This document shows positions 61,396 to 64,000 of a stretch of 64,000 nucleotides of DNA, piece after piece; position 1 is the first letter of the stretch, and every line of letters begins with the position of its first letter. Both the position numbers and the translations under genes were made by a program. Where the stretch lies: positions 4,030,001-4,094,000 of the forward strand of contig NZ_CP139970.1 in NCBI RefSeq assembly GCF_034424545.1, given 5' to 3'. The DNA is from Trinickia caryophylli (GTDB lineage Bacteria; Pseudomonadota; Gammaproteobacteria; Burkholderiales; Burkholderiaceae). The notes under the pieces were generated by a model that was given only the letters and a program-made list of their open reading frames with translations, ran no database searches and was not told the DNA's origin.

Positions 61396-64000
61396 ATGAG
61401 CACGCCGATCTTCGATCAACGCACGGCGTCCGCCTACTTTGCCGATGCGCTCGCTCTGGCCCGGATGTATTGCCCGGAATGGGGGTTGCCGGACGACGAC
61501 GGGATAAACGTGGACGCCGTTGCGCAGGACCCGGGCCTCGTCTTGCTGAAGCTTTTTTCCCTGCTGGGGCAAGGCTTGGCTAACGTGCAAAACGCCATTC
61601 CGATGCAGCGTCAGCTCGCGCTGTATCGCTTCCTCGACATGACGTTGAGGCCGGCCGCATGTGCGTCGGTGCCGCTTTGGTTTTCGCTCGCGTCGAACAA
61701 GCCCTCGATGCTGTTGCCGAAGGGCACCGCTGTCCTCGATTCGTCGACACGGCGTGTTCGTTTCGAAACCGATGCCGACCTCCAGGTTTTGCCGACTGCG
61801 CTCTGTGCGGCCTTGCGTGTGACGCCACGGCTCGATCGCTACCAGGATATGCAGGCGCTATGGGCGGGCGGCGAGCCCGCCGCGATCTTCCCCGGTGGCG
61901 GGCTTCGCGATGACGGAGCCGATTTCGGTCACGCTCTGCTCCTGGGGGACGGCGTGCTTTTCAAGCCCGGTTCCGCGGCGAGCCGAATGACCTTGACGTT
62001 GCGGGGACAACGGCTCGCACCCGCGTATTTCCAGCGATGGTACGACGGTGCCCTGAGCCCACTGCCCGTCACGGTATGGGGATCCGCCGATGCGACGTTG
62101 TGCACCATCGAGTTTGCGTCCATGCCGAACGCCGCGGCACAGACGGTTGCAGCGCTGCACGCGGCGCTATCGTTGCGTGCGGGGCGCTCATTGGATCTGG
62201 CGGATCCGTCCTTTGCGGACGACATGTCGACGCCGATCTACTGGCTTGTCTGCGAGCCTGCCGCCGACGCAGGTGTGGTTCCGGCATTGGACGGTTATCT
62301 GCCTCGGATCGAAACGGCCTGGTGTGATTTCGGAATGCTCTCGGCTCTGCCGCAGCAAGCGGCGGTCAACGGGATCGGCATCGATCTGAAGAACGGTGCC
62401 TACGCGTTCGGCAGGACCCCGGCAGTCAACGACTGCTTCAGCATCCGCTGCGATTGCGCATTCGCGCAGCCGGGCGTGCCGATCACGATGACGCTGACCG
62501 TTTCGCCGCCGACGACCCAACATCAGGCAACCGTCGAATGGCAATACTGGAACGGTGCCTGGTGCCCCTTTGCGCAGACGGGCGATTCATACAGGTTCGT
62601 CGACGAAACGCAGGATCTGACGGCAAGTGGAACGATTTCGTTTGTTTGCCCTCGCATGTCGCAAACCACGGTTGTCGGCAGTCAGGGCCTATGGATTCGG
62701 GCGATGCTGACCTCCGGCGATTACGGCGATTCGACCACAGGATTCGATCCGCCGTTCGTGCAGTCGATGGTGATCGAATATGCGAGTGGCGGTACGCCTG
62801 CCTCGGTATGGGCGCACAACGCGTTTCAACTCGATGCGCAGATCGTCGCGCCTTATGAGCCGTATAGGCCGCTGGCGGATGAGGGAGCAGCCCTATACCT
62901 CGGATTCGACGCACCGGGCCTGCTTGCTTATGGTTTGGGCCAGCAGCTGACGTTGTATTTCGATGTCGAGCCGGCGGACGAACATCTTGGTACGAGCGAC
63001 GCTGGACAATGGCAATGGTTCGACGTGTCGAACGGAGCGTGGCAGCCGCTCGCGATCGACGTTGCCGACGTGGGACTGGCGCGCAGCGGAGCGCTCACCT
63101 TCAGCGTGCCTGCCGGGCTGCGGGCGGCCGCGTTTTTCTCTCAAACGGCATGCTGGCTGCGCGTGCTGTGTCCGCGTCGCAGGCATCCGCTCCGGCTCCG
63201 CGGTCTTTACCCGAATGCCGTGGGCGGATCCAATCGCAGCATCTGTCGCAACGAGGTGCTCGGCTCGAGCAACGGGCAGCCAGGGCAGCAATTCGCGCTG
63301 AGCCAGGTCGCAACGACGGCCGCTGGTGCCAGCCAGGTGCTTCTGGAGATGGGCAGCGATGCGCAATACGCGGTCGAGGTGCAGGTCGTGGAACCGGCGA
63401 GCCCCGACTCGACCGTCATCGGCTCGGCCTCGCCTCAACAGCGCATCGCATACGCGTGGTCGCGCGCGGACAGTTTCGTCGGACACGGGCCGGACGAGCG
63501 GATTTTCGTTGTCGACGTCATCTCCGGTGCGATCGTCTTCGGAGACGGCCATCATGGCAAGATCCCGCCGCCCGGTGCCAACAATGTCATTGCGACATGT
63601 TACGCGACGACGCTCGGCGCGGGCGGGAACGTCGCGGCCGGCGAACTTGCGGTCTTGTATAACGCGACGACGGGGATCCTCCATGTCACGAATCCGGTGT
63701 CCGCCCATGGCGGCGCCGATGCCGATCGTGTGGTCGATCTGGTGGGGAGCGGCCCCGGGCTCGTGCGCGCAAACGACCGCGCGGTGACGGCGGCGGACGC
63801 TGAGGCGCTCGCCCGCGTCGCGAGTGCGGCCGTAGCGCGCGTGCGCGCGATCGAGCATGCGGTAGCGCCCATGCTCGCGCAGGAGGCTGCCGCGTCGCCC
63901 ATATCGCTTCAGCCGAACAACGGGCCGGCACAACCGGCGCAGCGCGTCATCGGCCACTGGCCGCGGCTCGAATTGGTGGTGCTGGCCGCATCGAACGACC
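61396..64000 (+). CDS. eCIS baseplate wedge protein gp6/BaseplateJ (Afp11-like), truncated by window
   Basis: Starts at ATG 61396, 8 bases after gp25, and stays open to the right edge (868 codons so far). The N-terminal half begins STPIFDQRTASAYFADALAL and has PEWGLPDDDGINVDAVAQDP. A segment of the BaseplateJ type is found near FVVDVISGAIVFGDGHHGKIPP and GGNVAAGELAVLYNATTG, and the visible end reads GHWPRLELVVLAASND. It is a large wedge protein that connects hub to sheath. The rest of the gene and the remaining cluster (gp7, fibre, tape measure, ATPase, toxins) lie outside. Confidence 0.92.
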   Translation, partial: MSTPIFDQRTASAYFADALALARMYCPEWGLPDDDGINVDAVAQDPGLVLLKLFSLLGQGLANVQNAIPMQRQLALYRFLDMTLRPAACASVPLWFSLASNKPSMLLPKGTAVLDSSTRRVRFETDADLQVLPTALCAALRVTPRLDRYQDMQALWAGGEPAAIFPGGGLRDDGADFGHALLLGDGVLFKPGSAASRMTLTLRGQRLAPAYFQRWYDGALSPLPVTVWGSADATLCTIEFASMPNAAAQTVAALHAALSLRAGRSLDLADPSFADDMSTPIYWLVCEPAADAGVVPALDGYLPRIETAWCDFGMLSALPQQAAVNGIGIDLKNGAYAFGRTPAVNDCFSIRCDCAFAQPGVPITMTLTVSPPTTQHQATVEWQYWNGAWCPFAQTGDSYRFVDETQDLTASGTISFVCPRMSQTTVVGSQGLWIRAMLTSGDYGDSTTGFDPPFVQSMVIEYASGGTPASVWAHNAFQLDAQIVAPYEPYRPLADEGAALYLGFDAPGLLAYGLGQQLTLYFDVEPADEHLGTSDAGQWQWFDVSNGAWQPLAIDVADVGLARSGALTFSVPAGLRAAAFFSQTACWLRVLCPRRRHPLRLRGLYPNAVGGSNRSICRNEVLGSSNGQPGQQFALSQVATTAAGASQVLLEMGSDAQYAVEVQVVEPASPDSTVIGSASPQQRIAYAWSRADSFVGHGPDERIFVVDVISGAIVFGDGHHGKIPPPGANNVIATCYATTLGAGGNVAAGELAVLYNATTGILHVTNPVSAHGGADADRVVDLVGSGPGLVRANDRAVTAADAEALARVASAAVARVRAIEHAVAPMLAQEAAASPISLQPNNGPAQPAQRVIGHWPRLELVVLAASND

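Overview
The window is GC-rich, densely coded DNA from a betaproteobacterium of the Burkholderiaceae (Burkholderia, Paraburkholderia, Trinickia or a close relative). The assignment rests on truB / EmrAB-OMF-MarR / typA / sucA-odhB-lpdA-zapE, an extended Hfq2-type protein, a Burkholderia-style Tad locus and small proteins typical of this family. No tRNA, rRNA, CRISPR array or complete insertion sequence was seen.

Layout. 1-8 kb: the 3' part of truB, a convergent MarR-controlled tripartite efflux operon (regulator, outer-membrane factor, EmrA, EmrB on the minus strand), then typA. 8-15.3 kb: the 2-oxoglutarate dehydrogenase operon sucA-odhB-lpdA, with strong intercistronic hairpins and a terminator, followed by zapE. 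15.4-21 kb: a lone transposase-type domain protein, a DUF2147 protein, a FhaC-like two-partner-secretion pore and two paralogous Gly/Ala/Ser/Thr-rich lipoproteins. 21.6-35.5 kb: a complete Tad/Flp pilus locus (prepilin, prepilin peptidase, pseudopilin, CpaB, secretin, CpaE, CpaF, TadB, TadC, TadD, DUF3613, TadG), then a sigma-54 activator and a DUF2968 lipoprotein. 35.6-48.2 kb: an orphan GntR regulator, small proteins, Hfq2, a tetR-fadE-fadD fatty-acid oxidation operon, an SHS-type MFS carrier, a GNAT acetyltransferase, and a divergent DHA2 exporter/LysR pair.

48.2-64 kb is the accessory part. A 1.1-kb stretch without a confident gene, holding an AT-rich inverted repeat and a start-less secreted-protein-like frame, leads into four unrecognised genes that are visibly more AT-rich than the rest. 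These run directly into an extracellular contractile injection system (eCIS; Afp/PVC-like, phage-tail-derived). In order it has a DUF4255 tube cap, a carboxypeptidase-regulatory-like protein, sheath, tube, a tail-assembly protein, a DUF6760-type small protein, a second tube protein, a very arginine-rich 489-aa protein, a LysM tube-initiator, hub, spike, a PAAR-like candidate, gp25 and the start of gp6/BaseplateJ. The window ends inside that last gene, so gp7, fibre, tape measure, ATPase and toxins would lie further right.

The most striking observation concerns the DUF6760-type protein. Its reading frame contains no ATG, GTG or TTG before its penultimate sense codon. It lies in the -1 frame of the upstream tail-assembly gene, and a canonical GGGAAAC slippery heptamer sits in the correct phase inside the overlap. 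This suggests a programmed -1 frameshift like that of phage tail-assembly chaperones (lambda gpG/gpGT), here inside an eCIS.
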